The notes under the pieces were generated by a model. The model ran no database searches, was not told the origin of the DNA, and saw only the letters and a program-made list of their open reading frames with translations. Positions 15,945-25,005 of a DNA stretch of 64,000 bases are shown one piece after another. How positions within the stretch are numbered: position 1 is the stretch's first letter; each line of letters opens with the position of its first letter. Made by a program: the position numbers and the translations under genes. Location: NCBI GenBank assembly GCA_050433985.1, contig JBNPWE010000006.1:128398-192397 (forward strand), read 5' to 3'. This stretch comes from JACIYW01 sp014359745 (GTDB lineage Bacteria > Pseudomonadota > Alphaproteobacteria > Rhodobacterales > Rhodobacteraceae).

Positions 15945-16201
15945 ACCAGCCAGAAACTCTGGAAGGCTGGCAGGTCTGGGATCTGGCGCAGCGCCTGATG
16001 GGGCAGTTGCGTGTCGCCACCGGCCCGGACGCTTCCACAGTCATCGGCTGGGACATGACTGCAGCGCTGGCCATGGCGCAGGCGCTCGGGGGCGACCCGC
16101 TCATCGCGGCCGAATGCCTGCCGGTGATCGAGGCCGTGATGGTCCGCAAGGTCAATGAACAGAGCACGGCTGATGACCGAGCGTCTCTGTCCCGCGGTTG
16201 A
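15833..16201 (+). CDS. Frameshift extension of the tail chaperone (T-like part)
   Basis: This is the continuation in the -1 frame after the slippery site, about 122 residues. It begins with a Cys-rich segment (ALAEWWLGGGDRYCQACTPC, then CPDCPARLN) that could bind zinc, and continues with QPETLEGWQVWDLAQRLMGQ and helical GWDMTAALAMAQALGG. It has no good independent start near its beginning, so it is probably made as a fusion to the N-terminal 114 residues encoded at 15489-15830. The fusion would be about 237 residues. Its stop lies 47 bases before the tape measure gene. Confidence 0.68.
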   Translation, partial: RLCALAEWWLGGGDRYCQACTPCESNGGPCPDCPARLNQPETLEGWQVWDLAQRLMGQLRVATGPDASTVIGWDMTAALAMAQALGGDPLIAAECLPVIEAVMVRKVNEQSTADDRASLSRG

Positions 16202-16248
16202 TGAACCCGCCCCGCATGCCAAGTCCCGCTCGTCAGAAAGTCTGATCC

Positions 16249-18681
16249 ATGGCCCAGAAGCGCGTTTCCGTCCGCCTCGTCGCCGAGGGCGGCAGGCAGG
16301 TGAAGGCCGAATTCCAGGGGATCGGCGATGCGGGCGAGCGCAATTTCAAGCGGATCGAGCGGCAGGCCGACATCACCGGCGCCGTGGTGCGCCGCGTCAT
16401 GGGGATCCTCGGCGCCGCGATCAGCACGCGGCAGCTCGTGGCCTATGCCGACCAATGGACCGACCTCCGCTCGCGTGTCGATCTCGCGACCGGCAGCCAG
16501 GAGGCGGGGGCGGCCGTCATGGAGCGGCTCGCCGCCATGGCGCGGCGGACCTATTCCAGCCTCGGCCAGACCACGGAGTCCTGGCTCGCCAATGCCACGG
16601 CGCTGCGCGAACTGGGGCTGACCACGGCGGAGTCGCTGGATTTCACGGAGGCGCTGAACAACGCCATGGTGGTGTCCGGCGCGCGTGCCGAACGCGCGGC
16701 CTCGGTGCAGACGGCGCTCTCGCGAGCCATGGCGCTGGGTACGCTCAGCGGGGACAACCTCAACACCGTGATCCAGAACGGCGGGCGGCTCGCGGAACTT
16801 CTGGCGGCCGAGCTTGGCACCACTGTCTCCGGCCTGCGCAGGCTTGGCCAGGAGGGCGGGATCACTGGCGAGGTGATCCGCACGGCGCTGATCGGCAATC
16901 TCGAACTGCTGCGCGAAGAAGCCGACAGCATGCCAGCCACCATCGGCGATGCCTTCACGCTGATCGGCAACGCCGCGCTGCAACTGGTCGGCACCTGGGA
17001 CCAGATGGTCGGCGCGTCCGAGACGGTGGCCGCGGCACTGATTGGGCTCGCCGACAACATGGAGCGGCTGGCGGCCATCGGCATCGCCTTCGCAGGCTTC
17101 ATGGCCGCGCGCTGGGTTGCGGGGTTCATTGCAGCGCAGGTCGCCACGATCAGCCTCGCGGGCGCGCTGACGCTCTTGCGCGGAGCGATCATCCGCACCG
17201 GGATCGGGGCTCTGATCGTGGGTGCGGGCGAGCTGATATACTGGTTCGGGCAGCTGGTGCGCGGCGCGGGCGGGTTTGGCAACGCGCTCTCGCTGCTGGG
17301 CGATCTTGCCCGCGAGGTCTGGGAGCGCATGAAGCTTGGTGCCGTCGCCATGGGCCTCGCGATCATGGCGAATTGGGCCGATATCAAGGCCACCATCGCC
17401 GAGGCGCTGCAGACCTCGCTGCAAGCCGTGGTCGGTTTCGGGAACGGGGCGCTGAACACCTTCCAGGGGGCGTTTGAGGCGATCAAGGTTCTCTGGGGTG
17501 CGCTGCCCGCAGCGATCGGGGATTTTGTGTTCCAGGCTGCGAACGCTCTGATCGCGGGTGTCGAGGCCATGCTGAATGGCGTCGGGCAGCGGATCAACGG
17601 TTTCCTCGAGGGGATCAATGGCGGGCTCGAGGCGCTGGGGATCGAGCGGCGGATTTCGCTGATCGGCAATCTGGAACTGGGCCGGATCGAGAACCCATTC
17701 GCGGGGTCGGCGGCTGAGGCCGGCACCGAGGCGCGCGCGGCGTTTCAGGCGGCTTTCAATGCCGAGCCGATCACGATGCCGGACCTCGGGCTGGGCGCTT
17801 ACGCCGAGGAAGCGCGCGGTCAGGCCGAGGCCCTGCGCGCAACGATGGCCGGTGTTGCGGAAGCGGCGACAGCACCGCTCGAGTCCATTGCCGCCCTACG
17901 CGAAGCGGTGACGGGCAGCGGTCTGGACGCGGAGGCTGCGCTGAACGGCGCGCGCACGGCCGCCGAGGGGCTGGGAGAGTCGCTCGAGGCCACAGGCGAG
18001 GCCGCTGGCCGTGCGGGCGGGGCTGGTCGCGGCGCGGGTCAGGCGCTGCGCGAGGCGGCCGATACGGCGCGGGGCGCCTGGGAGGCCACAGCCGAGGCAG
18101 TGCGCGCGGCACAGGAACGCTCGCGCGAGATTGCCCAAGGCTTGGCGCAGGATATCGTCGGCCCGATCAAGGAGGCGCTCCAGTCGGGTGAGTTCACCTG
18201 GGAGACCTTTGCCAGCGCCATCTCGCGTATCGCGCAGAACCTCGCGAACCGGCTGATCGAGCTGGCGTTCAAGCCGATCGAGAACGCGCTGATGCGGGCC
18301 TTCTCGGGCATGGGCGGCGGGGGCGGGTTCTTCGCGAGCCTCTTCGGCTTCGCCAGGGGCGGCGCATTTGGAGGTGGTCACGAACTGACGGCTTTCGCGC
18401 GCGGCGGCGTCGTGAACCGGCCGACGGTGTTTCCCTTCTCCCGAGGCATCGGGCTGATGGGCGAGGCCGGTCCCGAGGCGATCCTGCCGCTGCGGCGGGG
18501 GCGCGACGGACGGCTCGGGGTCGAGATGAACAGCGCACCCTCCCAACCGGCGCAGGACATGTCGACGCGCATCATCAACGTGCTCGACCCGTCCGTGGTC
18601 GGCGACTACCTCGCCACGCCCTCGGGTGAGCGGGCCATCCTGAACGTCATCCGCCGCAACCGGAGTGCGCTGAATGCCTGA
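16249..18681 (+). CDS. Tail length tape measure protein
   Basis: An 810-residue tape measure protein. It opens with the typical RVSVRLVAEGGRQVKAEFQG segment. Residues about 70-230 match the tape-measure core (LGQTTESWLANATALRELGL; LSRAMALGTLSGDNLNTVIQ). Hydrophobic stretches follow at about residues 260-340, then long Ala-rich coiled-coil regions (about 490-640), and a lambda H-like C-terminus with GLMGEAGPEAILPLRRGRDG. It sets tail length and can take part in DNA ejection. Its stop overlaps the next gene by eight bases. Confidence 0.9.
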   Translation: MAQKRVSVRLVAEGGRQVKAEFQGIGDAGERNFKRIERQADITGAVVRRVMGILGAAISTRQLVAYADQWTDLRSRVDLATGSQEAGAAVMERLAAMARRTYSSLGQTTESWLANATALRELGLTTAESLDFTEALNNAMVVSGARAERAASVQTALSRAMALGTLSGDNLNTVIQNGGRLAELLAAELGTTVSGLRRLGQEGGITGEVIRTALIGNLELLREEADSMPATIGDAFTLIGNAALQLVGTWDQMVGASETVAAALIGLADNMERLAAIGIAFAGFMAARWVAGFIAAQVATISLAGALTLLRGAIIRTGIGALIVGAGELIYWFGQLVRGAGGFGNALSLLGDLAREVWERMKLGAVAMGLAIMANWADIKATIAEALQTSLQAVVGFGNGALNTFQGAFEAIKVLWGALPAAIGDFVFQAANALIAGVEAMLNGVGQRINGFLEGINGGLEALGIERRISLIGNLELGRIENPFAGSAAEAGTEARAAFQAAFNAEPITMPDLGLGAYAEEARGQAEALRATMAGVAEAATAPLESIAALREAVTGSGLDAEAALNGARTAAEGLGESLEATGEAAGRAGGAGRGAGQALREAADTARGAWEATAEAVRAAQERSREIAQGLAQDIVGPIKEALQSGEFTWETFASAISRIAQNLANRLIELAFKPIENALMRAFSGMGGGGGFFASLFGFARGGAFGGGHELTAFARGGVVNRPTVFPFSRGIGLMGEAGPEAILPLRRGRDGRLGVEMNSAPSQPAQDMSTRIINVLDPSVVGDYLATPSGERAILNVIRRNRSALNA

Positions 18682-19846
18682 GGTTGGAGGCCCACTGCCG
18701 CTGCTGTTCTGGTCGTTCCCGGCGGCGCAGGAGATCACGGAGGTTCTGGAATGGCGCACCGACGTGCTGACATCACGCGCGGGCGAACAGCGCATCGCGC
18801 TCCGACCCCGGCCGCGCGAGATCGTCACCTTTCGGCACAGGCTCGACGCGCTGGGGATGGCGCGCGCTGCGGAACTCGCCCGCGGCGGGTTTGCCGGAGA
18901 CTGGTATGTGCCGCTCTGGCACATGGCGCTGCTGCCAGTGGCGGACCTGGTGCAAGGCGCGACCGAGATCCTGCTCGACACGGGGCTCTCGGATTTTCGC
19001 AGCGGGGAACTGGTAGCGATCACGGTCGATGGCCGTGAGGCGGCGGCCGTGTCCATCGCCAGCGTTCTGGCCGACCGGCTGATCCTGGCGGAGCCTCTGG
19101 GGCTGCAACTGCCCAGTCCAGCGGTGGCCGCGCCGCGCATCACGGTCGCGCCGATCCGCGCAGGCGTGCTGACCTCAGCCGTCGAGATCACTCGCCGCAG
19201 GCAGGGAGATGGCACGGTCAACGCCAGCTTCCTGCTGCGCGAGGCGGCGGACATCACCGCACTGGTGCTGCCGACCTATCTCGGCCGCCCGGTCCAGACC
19301 GACCCGAGCCTTGTGCGCCGCCCGCTCAGCGCCAGCCTGCGCCGGGCTGTGGAATACGTCGACAACGGTTTCGGCCCGGTTGTGGCCGAGCCGGTGAGAG
19401 ATATCATCGAGCGAGGGGAGACGATCACGCTGAAGGCGCAGGGCCCCGCCGCGCGTCACGCCCTGCGGTGCTGGCTCTGGTCGCTTCGCGGGCGGCAGGC
19501 CAGCTTCTGGCTGCCGACATGGGGGCGCGAGCTGCAGTTGCGCGCAGCCATGACCTCTGGATCCACGCTGATGCGCGTGGCGCCGGTCGCGTCGCTCCAG
19601 GCCTATGTCGGCCGCGCGATCCTGCTGGAAATGCCGACCGCGCTGCGCTTCCGGACGATCACGACCGCCATCGCCGAGGGCGCGGATCACCGGCTGACGC
19701 TGTCCTCGAACCTTGGCGAGCCGGTTTCGCTCGCGACGAGGATGCATTTCCTTACCTCGATGCGCGCGGATGCCGACCGCGTCGAGATCCAGCATGGCGC
19801 TGTGGCGAGCGAGGTCACGCTGCCTGTCGTCGAGGTGCCCGCATGA
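18674..19846 (+). CDS. Phage distal tail protein
   Basis: A 390-residue beta-rich structural protein between the tape measure and the BR0599-like gene. The opening LLFWSFPAAQEITEVLEWRT and the repeated pattern of short strands with Arg/Leu/Val fit a distal tail or baseplate hub component. It contains TRRRQGDGTVNASFLLREAA and SLRGRQASFWLPTWGRELQL. No enzymatic motif is seen. Overlaps with both neighbours (8 and 4 bases) show it belongs to the tail operon. Exact role is inferred from position. Confidence 0.7.
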   Translation: MPEVGGPLPLLFWSFPAAQEITEVLEWRTDVLTSRAGEQRIALRPRPREIVTFRHRLDALGMARAAELARGGFAGDWYVPLWHMALLPVADLVQGATEILLDTGLSDFRSGELVAITVDGREAAAVSIASVLADRLILAEPLGLQLPSPAVAAPRITVAPIRAGVLTSAVEITRRRQGDGTVNASFLLREAADITALVLPTYLGRPVQTDPSLVRRPLSASLRRAVEYVDNGFGPVVAEPVRDIIERGETITLKAQGPAARHALRCWLWSLRGRQASFWLPTWGRELQLRAAMTSGSTLMRVAPVASLQAYVGRAILLEMPTALRFRTITTAIAEGADHRLTLSSNLGEPVSLATRMHFLTSMRADADRVEIQHGAVASEVTLPVVEVPA

Positions 19847-20709
19847 CCTATGCCAGCATCGAAGCCTCGGTCGCCGAGGGCCGACCCTATTTCCTCTACC
19901 AGTTCGTGGAAGGCGATCAGGTCTGGCGTTTCACCAGCCGCGCCACTGCCTGGACCAGCGCGGGCAGCGGCGGGGATACGATCACCTGGGAGCCCGCCGC
20001 CGTCGCCCATGGCGATGTGGTGCAGACGAGCGAGATCGAGCGCGGGCGGTTGGAACTGACCTGGCCCTTGTCGCATCCCTTCGCCCGGCGGTTTCTGGCC
20101 CCTTTGGGCAACACGCCCGTGACGCTGACGATCTTCCGTGGTCACGAACAGGTGCTGGGCGAGACCGTCGCGCATTGGAAGGGCCGCGTGGTGGGGACGG
20201 AGGTCGAGGGGCAGCGCATCCTTCTGCAGGCGGAGTCGATCTTCAGCACGCTGCGCCGGGCGGGGGTACGGGCGAAGTACCAGCGGCTGTGTCGACACGC
20301 GCTCTACGGGCGCGGCTGCGGGCTCGACATCGCGCTCTATTGGCTGACCGGCACGGTGACGGCCGTATCCGGCAATGCCTCGAGTCTGACGACCCCCGAG
20401 GCGGCGGCCGAGCCCGCCGGCTGGTACCGGGGCGGTGTGCTCAGGTTCGGCGCGCAGCTTGGATTCATCACCGGCCATGCCGGGGACATCCTCACGCTGT
20501 CGCGCCCGATGCCTGAACTGGCGGCGGCGCTGGCCACCCCGGAGATCGACCCGGAGACCGGCACAGCGATCCCGGTCCTCGTCGACATCGCCCCGGGCTG
20601 CGATCTGCGCGCCGCCACCTGCGCCGCGAAGTTCGGCAACCTCGCCAACTTCGGGGGCTTCCCCGAGATCCCCGGCCGCAATCCCTTCGGCGGCGGCTCC
20701 ATCGTCTGA
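19843..20709 (+). CDS. DUF2163 / BR0599-family phage tail protein
   Basis: A 288-residue protein of the BR0599 family. Hallmarks are the early beta-rich part (YQFVEGDQVWRFTSRAT), the central CRHALYGRGCGLD segment, and the C-terminal CDLRAATCAAKFGNLANFGG followed by FPEIPGRNPF. The conserved cysteines at these two places are typical. Related proteins occur at the tail tip of phages and gene transfer agents of Rhodobacterales. In some relatives the neighbouring gene is an NlpC/P60 peptidase; none is seen here. Confidence 0.85.
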   Translation: MTYASIEASVAEGRPYFLYQFVEGDQVWRFTSRATAWTSAGSGGDTITWEPAAVAHGDVVQTSEIERGRLELTWPLSHPFARRFLAPLGNTPVTLTIFRGHEQVLGETVAHWKGRVVGTEVEGQRILLQAESIFSTLRRAGVRAKYQRLCRHALYGRGCGLDIALYWLTGTVTAVSGNASSLTTPEAAAEPAGWYRGGVLRFGAQLGFITGHAGDILTLSRPMPELAAALATPEIDPETGTAIPVLVDIAPGCDLRAATCAAKFGNLANFGGFPEIPGRNPFGGGSIV

Positions 20710-20718
20710 GAACGCCAC

Positions 20719-20967
20719 ATGGTCTGGACCTTCATTGCACGGCTCGTCCTCGGGCTGGTGCTCTCGGCGATTTCCTATGCGCTGAGCCCGCGCCCCAAGG
20801 TCGAGAAGCCCCAGGCGGCGGGGCTGGACGATTTCTCGCTGCCCACCGCCGAGGAAGGGCGGCCGATCCCGGTGGTGTTCGGGACGGTACTGATCACGGG
20901 GCCGAACGTGGTCTGGGCAGGCGACCTGAAGGTGGACCCGATCAAGAAGAAAGGTGGCAAGAAGTGA
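20719..20967 (+). CDS. Small tail-tip assembly protein with N-terminal hydrophobic segment
   Basis: An 82-residue protein. Residues 4-20 are hydrophobic (FIARLVLGLVLSAISYAL), followed by a Pro/Lys linker, GRPIPVVFGTVLITGPNVVW, and a Lys-rich end. The VVFGTVxxxGPNVVW pattern is found at the start of many tail-tip proteins, so this may be an N-terminal piece of the J-like assembly encoded as a separate polypeptide. It overlaps the next gene by four bases. Confidence 0.68.
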   Translation: MVWTFIARLVLGLVLSAISYALSPRPKVEKPQAAGLDDFSLPTAEEGRPIPVVFGTVLITGPNVVWAGDLKVDPIKKKGGKK

Positions 20968-21170
20968 CCCGCGTGACGATCCAGGACCTGCGCGATGCCC
21001 GCTATTGCCTCGCAGGCGTGCGGCCATGGTTCCGCCGCCACGGGTTCGACTGGCAGGCGTTTCTCGACAGCGGCATCGAAGCCGACCGGCTGCGCGCGAC
21101 CGGGGATGCGCTGGTGGAGCCGGTGATCACGATCGCTGAGCAGCGGGAGGCATGCGATGGGCGGGCGTAG
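20964..21170 (+). CDS. Small tail-region protein, function unknown
   Basis: A 68-residue protein starting with GTG in a GTGA overlap with the previous stop. It contains TIQDLRDARYCLAGVRPWFR and a helical remainder. It overlaps the host-specificity gene by 14 bases. Small proteins of this kind recur just upstream of tail-tip genes in alphaproteobacterial phages, but no function can be given. Confidence 0.66.
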   Translation: MTRVTIQDLRDARYCLAGVRPWFRRHGFDWQAFLDSGIEADRLRATGDALVEPVITIAEQREACDGRA

Positions 21171-24100
21171 CAAGGCGCAAACCGTTGGCTTCCGCTACTC
21201 GCTGGGCATGCATCTGGCGCTCTGCCACGGGCCGATCGATGCCATCCGCGAGATCCTCGTCGACCGTCGCACCGCCTGGTCCGTCACCACCGGCGGCGGC
21301 GTCTCGGGCGGGGGCGCGGCAGTCGAGACGCGGATCGGCACGGTCGGGGGCATGGCGGCACTTGCGGCGCTGGCGGGCGACACGGGCGCCACGATCACCT
21401 TTCCGGGGACGCGCGCCGGGGTGCGCATCGGCCGGGACTACCGACTGCAATTGGCGAATGGCACGAGCCAGACGATCACGCTGCGCGGTGTTACCTTCAA
21501 CGCCGCCACCAATGTGACCGCCTGGTCCGTGCTGCCCGAGGCGCTGAGCTTCCCCACGCAAGCGGTCGAGGTGTTCGAGGCGACCACCGCCGCCAGCAAC
21601 ACAGGTGCCGGTGGCGGGCGTATCCGTATCGACAAGCCCGACCTCTTCGGCGGCGAGAGCCGCGAGGGGGGCATTCGCGGCGATGTCGATGTGCTGATGG
21701 GCGGGCCAGCCCAAGGGCAGAACGATTACCTCGCAGCAGCCATGAATGGCGACGTGCCCGGCTATCGCGGACTCTGCAGCCTCGTGCTGCGACAGGTCTA
21801 TCTCGGCATCAACCCGTACCTGAAGCCTTGGGCGGTGCGCGTGACCCGCGTGCTGACGGGCGAAGCGGGTGCAGCGCAATGGTACCCCGAGAAGGCCGCC
21901 ATCGTGCCCGAGGCCAATATCTCGGATGCCGCGATCTACATTGCGCTGGACGTCTCGGGTTCGATGTCGGGCACGCGCATGGCGGCGCAGAAGGCGGGCG
22001 TTGCGGCGCTGATCCACGAGATCGGGGCCAGCGTCGATCCCGACCGCCCGAACGACATCCGCATCGTTCTCTGGAACGCGGGCGTTGCAGGATCGATCGA
22101 GCGTCGCGAGATGGGCCCGGACGACTATGCCGCGCTCGAGGCCTGGATGCTGGCGCTCTCGAACAGCACCTCGGGCGGGACCAGCTTCGATGCAGCCTTT
22201 TCGCAGGCAGGGGCGTTCTTCGCGGGCGGCGGGTCTAAGCGACGGATCGTCATCTTCGTGACCGATGGCGAGCCATCGCCGGTCTCCTCCGTCGATGCGG
22301 CGCTGGCGATCATCCGCACCCTGCCGCCGGCCGACATCTTCGGCTTCAACATCGCGCTGGCCAACACGACCTATACCGCGCGCATCGACAACACGCCGGT
22401 GGATGGCGTGCCGGTCATCCCGCCAGGCAACCCGCAGGCGCTGGTCGCCTCCCTGCGCGGCGCCTTCGGCAACGGCCCGGACATGAACCCGGCCCATATC
22501 ATCCGGGAGTGCCTGACGAACCGCGACTTGGGTCTGGGCTATTCGACCGTCGAAATCGGGGCCAGCTTCACTGTCGCCGCGGACACGCTCTACACCGAAG
22601 GCTTCGGCCTCTCGTTGATCTGGCAGCAGGACAGCTCCCTCGAGGAGTTCATCGGCAGCGTTCTCGACCATATCGACGCGACGCTCTTCATCGACCGGCG
22701 CACGGGGCTCTGGGAATTGCGGCTCATCCGGGCCGACTACACGGCCGCAACGCTGCCACTCTTCGACGAGACGAATGTCGTGGACTGGGGACGCATGGGG
22801 CGGCGCGTGCCGTCGGATCTGGTGAACAGCGTGACCGTGCGCTTCACAGATGCCTGGACGGACGACACGGGGGCGGTCTCTGTCACCGACACTGCCCGGG
22901 TGCAGTCCATGGGCGAGGTGATCGCCACCACGCTCGACTATCCGGGCATCCGCTACCAGGGGCTGGCGATCCGGGTGGCCGAGCGCGACCTGCGGGCGCT
23001 CTCGGTGCCGCTGCTCACGGGCGAGATCATGGTGAACCGCGAAGGCGCGGATCTCGGGCCCGGCGACGTGATCCGGCTGCGGTCGCCCCGCCTCGGGCTC
23101 GACGATGTCGTCATGCGCATCTCCGAGATCGGTCAGGGCGACGGCCGCGACAACGGCATCCGATTGAAGCTCGCCGAGGACGTCTTTGCGTTGGGCGCCA
23201 CCGCCATCGTGGGCGGGCGCATGCCGACAGGGACCGGGGTCGCCGCGCCGCCGCGCGCACTCACCCGGCGCATGGTCGAGGAAGCCCCGTACTGGCTGCT
23301 CGTCCGCGAACTCGGGCACAGCGAGGCCGACCGCATCCTGTCGGACGATCCCGATGCGGGCGCGCTGGTTGCCACGGGCGAGCGCCCCAGCGCCGATGCG
23401 CTGGCGGCGGAACTCTGGATCGACTCCGGCACCGGCCCTGCGCAGGAGGGCGTCGTGGTTTTCGCACCCACGGCGCTGCTCGCTGCTGACGTGACCGATA
23501 GCCCGGAGGCGCGCGTCCTCCCGGTCACCGGCTGGCGCGACATCGGTGAGGTCGGCATCGGCACGCTGGCGAGCCTCGGTGGCGAACTGGTGCGCGTCGA
23601 CGGGATTACCTCAACGGCCATCACCGTGGGCCGGGGATGCCTCGATTCCGTGCCGCGTGCGCACGCCTCAGATACGCCGGTGATCTTCTTTGACGAAGGC
23701 GCGCGGATCACCGAGGATTCTTGGGCGGCAGGCGAGACCCTTGCGATCCGGCTGCTGCCCGAGACCGGGCGCGGCACGCTTGCTTTCGCGCTGGCGCCCG
23801 AGGACAGCGTGACGCTCGACCGGCGCGCCATCCGGCCCCTGCCGCCCGGTCGGGTGCAGGCCAATGGCAGCTATGCTCCCGATGTCGATGCGCTGATCGC
23901 CGATGATCTGGTGCTGACCTGGACCCATCGCGACCGGCTGACCCAGACAAGCCCGGTGATCGTCGATCACACCGCAGCCTCGATCGGGCCGGAGCCGGGA
24001 GTCGGCTATGCCATCGAGGTGCGATGGATCGACCCCGACACGGGCGCACCGCTCATGCCGCCCGGCATCGTGATTGACGCTGGCATGGGGACAAGCTGGA

Positions 24101-24288
24101 CATTGGCGCCGGAGGACATCCCCGAGACCGGCGCCCCCGAGCGCACGGCCGAGATCGACCTCGCCGTGCGGTCGCGTCGTCTGGTCGGCGGCAGTTGGCT
24201 CACCGACTTTGATGCCCGCCGGTTCCGGCTGACCGCGCCCTTTGCTGCTGGCTGGGATCGCGGCTGGGGCTTTCTCTGGGGCACCTGA
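21157..24288 (+). CDS. J-like host-specificity tail protein with embedded VWA domain
   Basis: A 1043-residue tail-tip protein. Residues 1-250 are a beta-rich J-like N-terminus (SLGMHLALCHGPIDAIREIL; PAQGQNDYLAAAMNGDVPGY; RGLCSLVL). A von Willebrand A domain follows at about residues 258-440 with a complete metal-ion-dependent adhesion site: Asp265, Ser267 and Ser269 (DVSGSMS), Thr342 (SGGTSF) and Asp370 (VTDGEPS). The J-like sequence then resumes (DMNPAHIIRECLTNRDLGLG; SLEEFIGSVLDHIDATLFID) and ends in beta-rich domains likely to contact the receptor. The VWA domain probably adds a metal-dependent binding surface at the tail tip. Placement is clear from the sequence; ligand is unknown. Confidence 0.85.
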   Translation: MGGRSKAQTVGFRYSLGMHLALCHGPIDAIREILVDRRTAWSVTTGGGVSGGGAAVETRIGTVGGMAALAALAGDTGATITFPGTRAGVRIGRDYRLQLANGTSQTITLRGVTFNAATNVTAWSVLPEALSFPTQAVEVFEATTAASNTGAGGGRIRIDKPDLFGGESREGGIRGDVDVLMGGPAQGQNDYLAAAMNGDVPGYRGLCSLVLRQVYLGINPYLKPWAVRVTRVLTGEAGAAQWYPEKAAIVPEANISDAAIYIALDVSGSMSGTRMAAQKAGVAALIHEIGASVDPDRPNDIRIVLWNAGVAGSIERREMGPDDYAALEAWMLALSNSTSGGTSFDAAFSQAGAFFAGGGSKRRIVIFVTDGEPSPVSSVDAALAIIRTLPPADIFGFNIALANTTYTARIDNTPVDGVPVIPPGNPQALVASLRGAFGNGPDMNPAHIIRECLTNRDLGLGYSTVEIGASFTVAADTLYTEGFGLSLIWQQDSSLEEFIGSVLDHIDATLFIDRRTGLWELRLIRADYTAATLPLFDETNVVDWGRMGRRVPSDLVNSVTVRFTDAWTDDTGAVSVTDTARVQSMGEVIATTLDYPGIRYQGLAIRVAERDLRALSVPLLTGEIMVNREGADLGPGDVIRLRSPRLGLDDVVMRISEIGQGDGRDNGIRLKLAEDVFALGATAIVGGRMPTGTGVAAPPRALTRRMVEEAPYWLLVRELGHSEADRILSDDPDAGALVATGERPSADALAAELWIDSGTGPAQEGVVVFAPTALLAADVTDSPEARVLPVTGWRDIGEVGIGTLASLGGELVRVDGITSTAITVGRGCLDSVPRAHASDTPVIFFDEGARITEDSWAAGETLAIRLLPETGRGTLAFALAPEDSVTLDRRAIRPLPPGRVQANGSYAPDVDALIADDLVLTWTHRDRLTQTSPVIVDHTAASIGPEPGVGYAIEVRWIDPDTGAPLMPPGIVIDAGMGTSWTLAPEDIPETGAPERTAEIDLAVRSRRLVGGSWLTDFDARRFRLTAPFAAGWDRGWGFLWGT

Positions 24289-24327
24289 GCTCCGCCATCA
24301 CCATCCTCACGACAAGCGAGACCAAGC

Positions 24328-25005
24328 ATGCCCGAACGGATCATGCCGGGACTGGGGCTGCGCGCCTTCTATGACCCCGGCCAGCGCAACTGGGGCACCA
24401 GCCTCAGTGAAGACCTGCGCCGCCTCTCTGCCCTCGTGCAGGCGCGCGCCACGTCGCGGACCGCAGCACTTCCTGGGACCGGCACCGCGGGCCAGATCGC
24501 CATCGTGCCCGCCGCAGCAGGCGCCAATGCCAACGCGCTTGCCCTCTGGGACCAGTCGCCCGCCGGGGCGGCTGCATGGGTCTACCTGACCCCCGAAGAT
24601 GGCTGGAAGGTCTGGATCGCGGATGAAGCGCGGCATGTCCGTTTCACGGGTGGGGCATGGGTCGAGGTGCCACGGCCCGGCGTCGTTCGGATCCGGACGC
24701 TGACGGCGACCAGCCACACGCTGGAAGCCGTCGATCTGGGCAGCATCCTCGAGACCACCGGCTCCTCGGCCGTCACGGTGACGATCCCGGTCGAGGCGAC
24801 CGTACCCTTCGAAATCGGCACGCTCATCAACGTGACGCAGGTCGGCGCCGGGATCGCAACCGTCGCGGCGGCTCCGGGCGTGTCGCTCAATGGCGTTACC
24901 GGCGGCTCTGTCGCCCTCGATGGCCAATGGTCGGGCGCGGCACTCGTCAAGCGTGGGGCAGATGCCTGGGTCATCCAGGGCGCGCTGGCGGGGGCTGTCG
25001 CATGA
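24328..25005 (+). CDS. DUF2793 domain-containing tail protein
   Basis: A 225-residue protein of the DUF2793 type. Family features are the opening LGLRAFYDPGQRNWGTSLSE, the central GTAGQIAIVPAAAGANANAL, and WVYLTPEDGWKVWIADEARH. It is followed by a beta-rich C-terminal part (about residues 110-225). DUF2793 proteins sit after the tail-tip gene in Rhodobacterales phages and gene transfer agents and probably form side fibres or fibre adaptors. It overlaps the next gene in an ATGA. Confidence 0.82.
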   Translation: MPERIMPGLGLRAFYDPGQRNWGTSLSEDLRRLSALVQARATSRTAALPGTGTAGQIAIVPAAAGANANALALWDQSPAGAAAWVYLTPEDGWKVWIADEARHVRFTGGAWVEVPRPGVVRIRTLTATSHTLEAVDLGSILETTGSSAVTVTIPVEATVPFEIGTLINVTQVGAGIATVAAAPGVSLNGVTGGSVALDGQWSGAALVKRGADAWVIQGALAGAVA

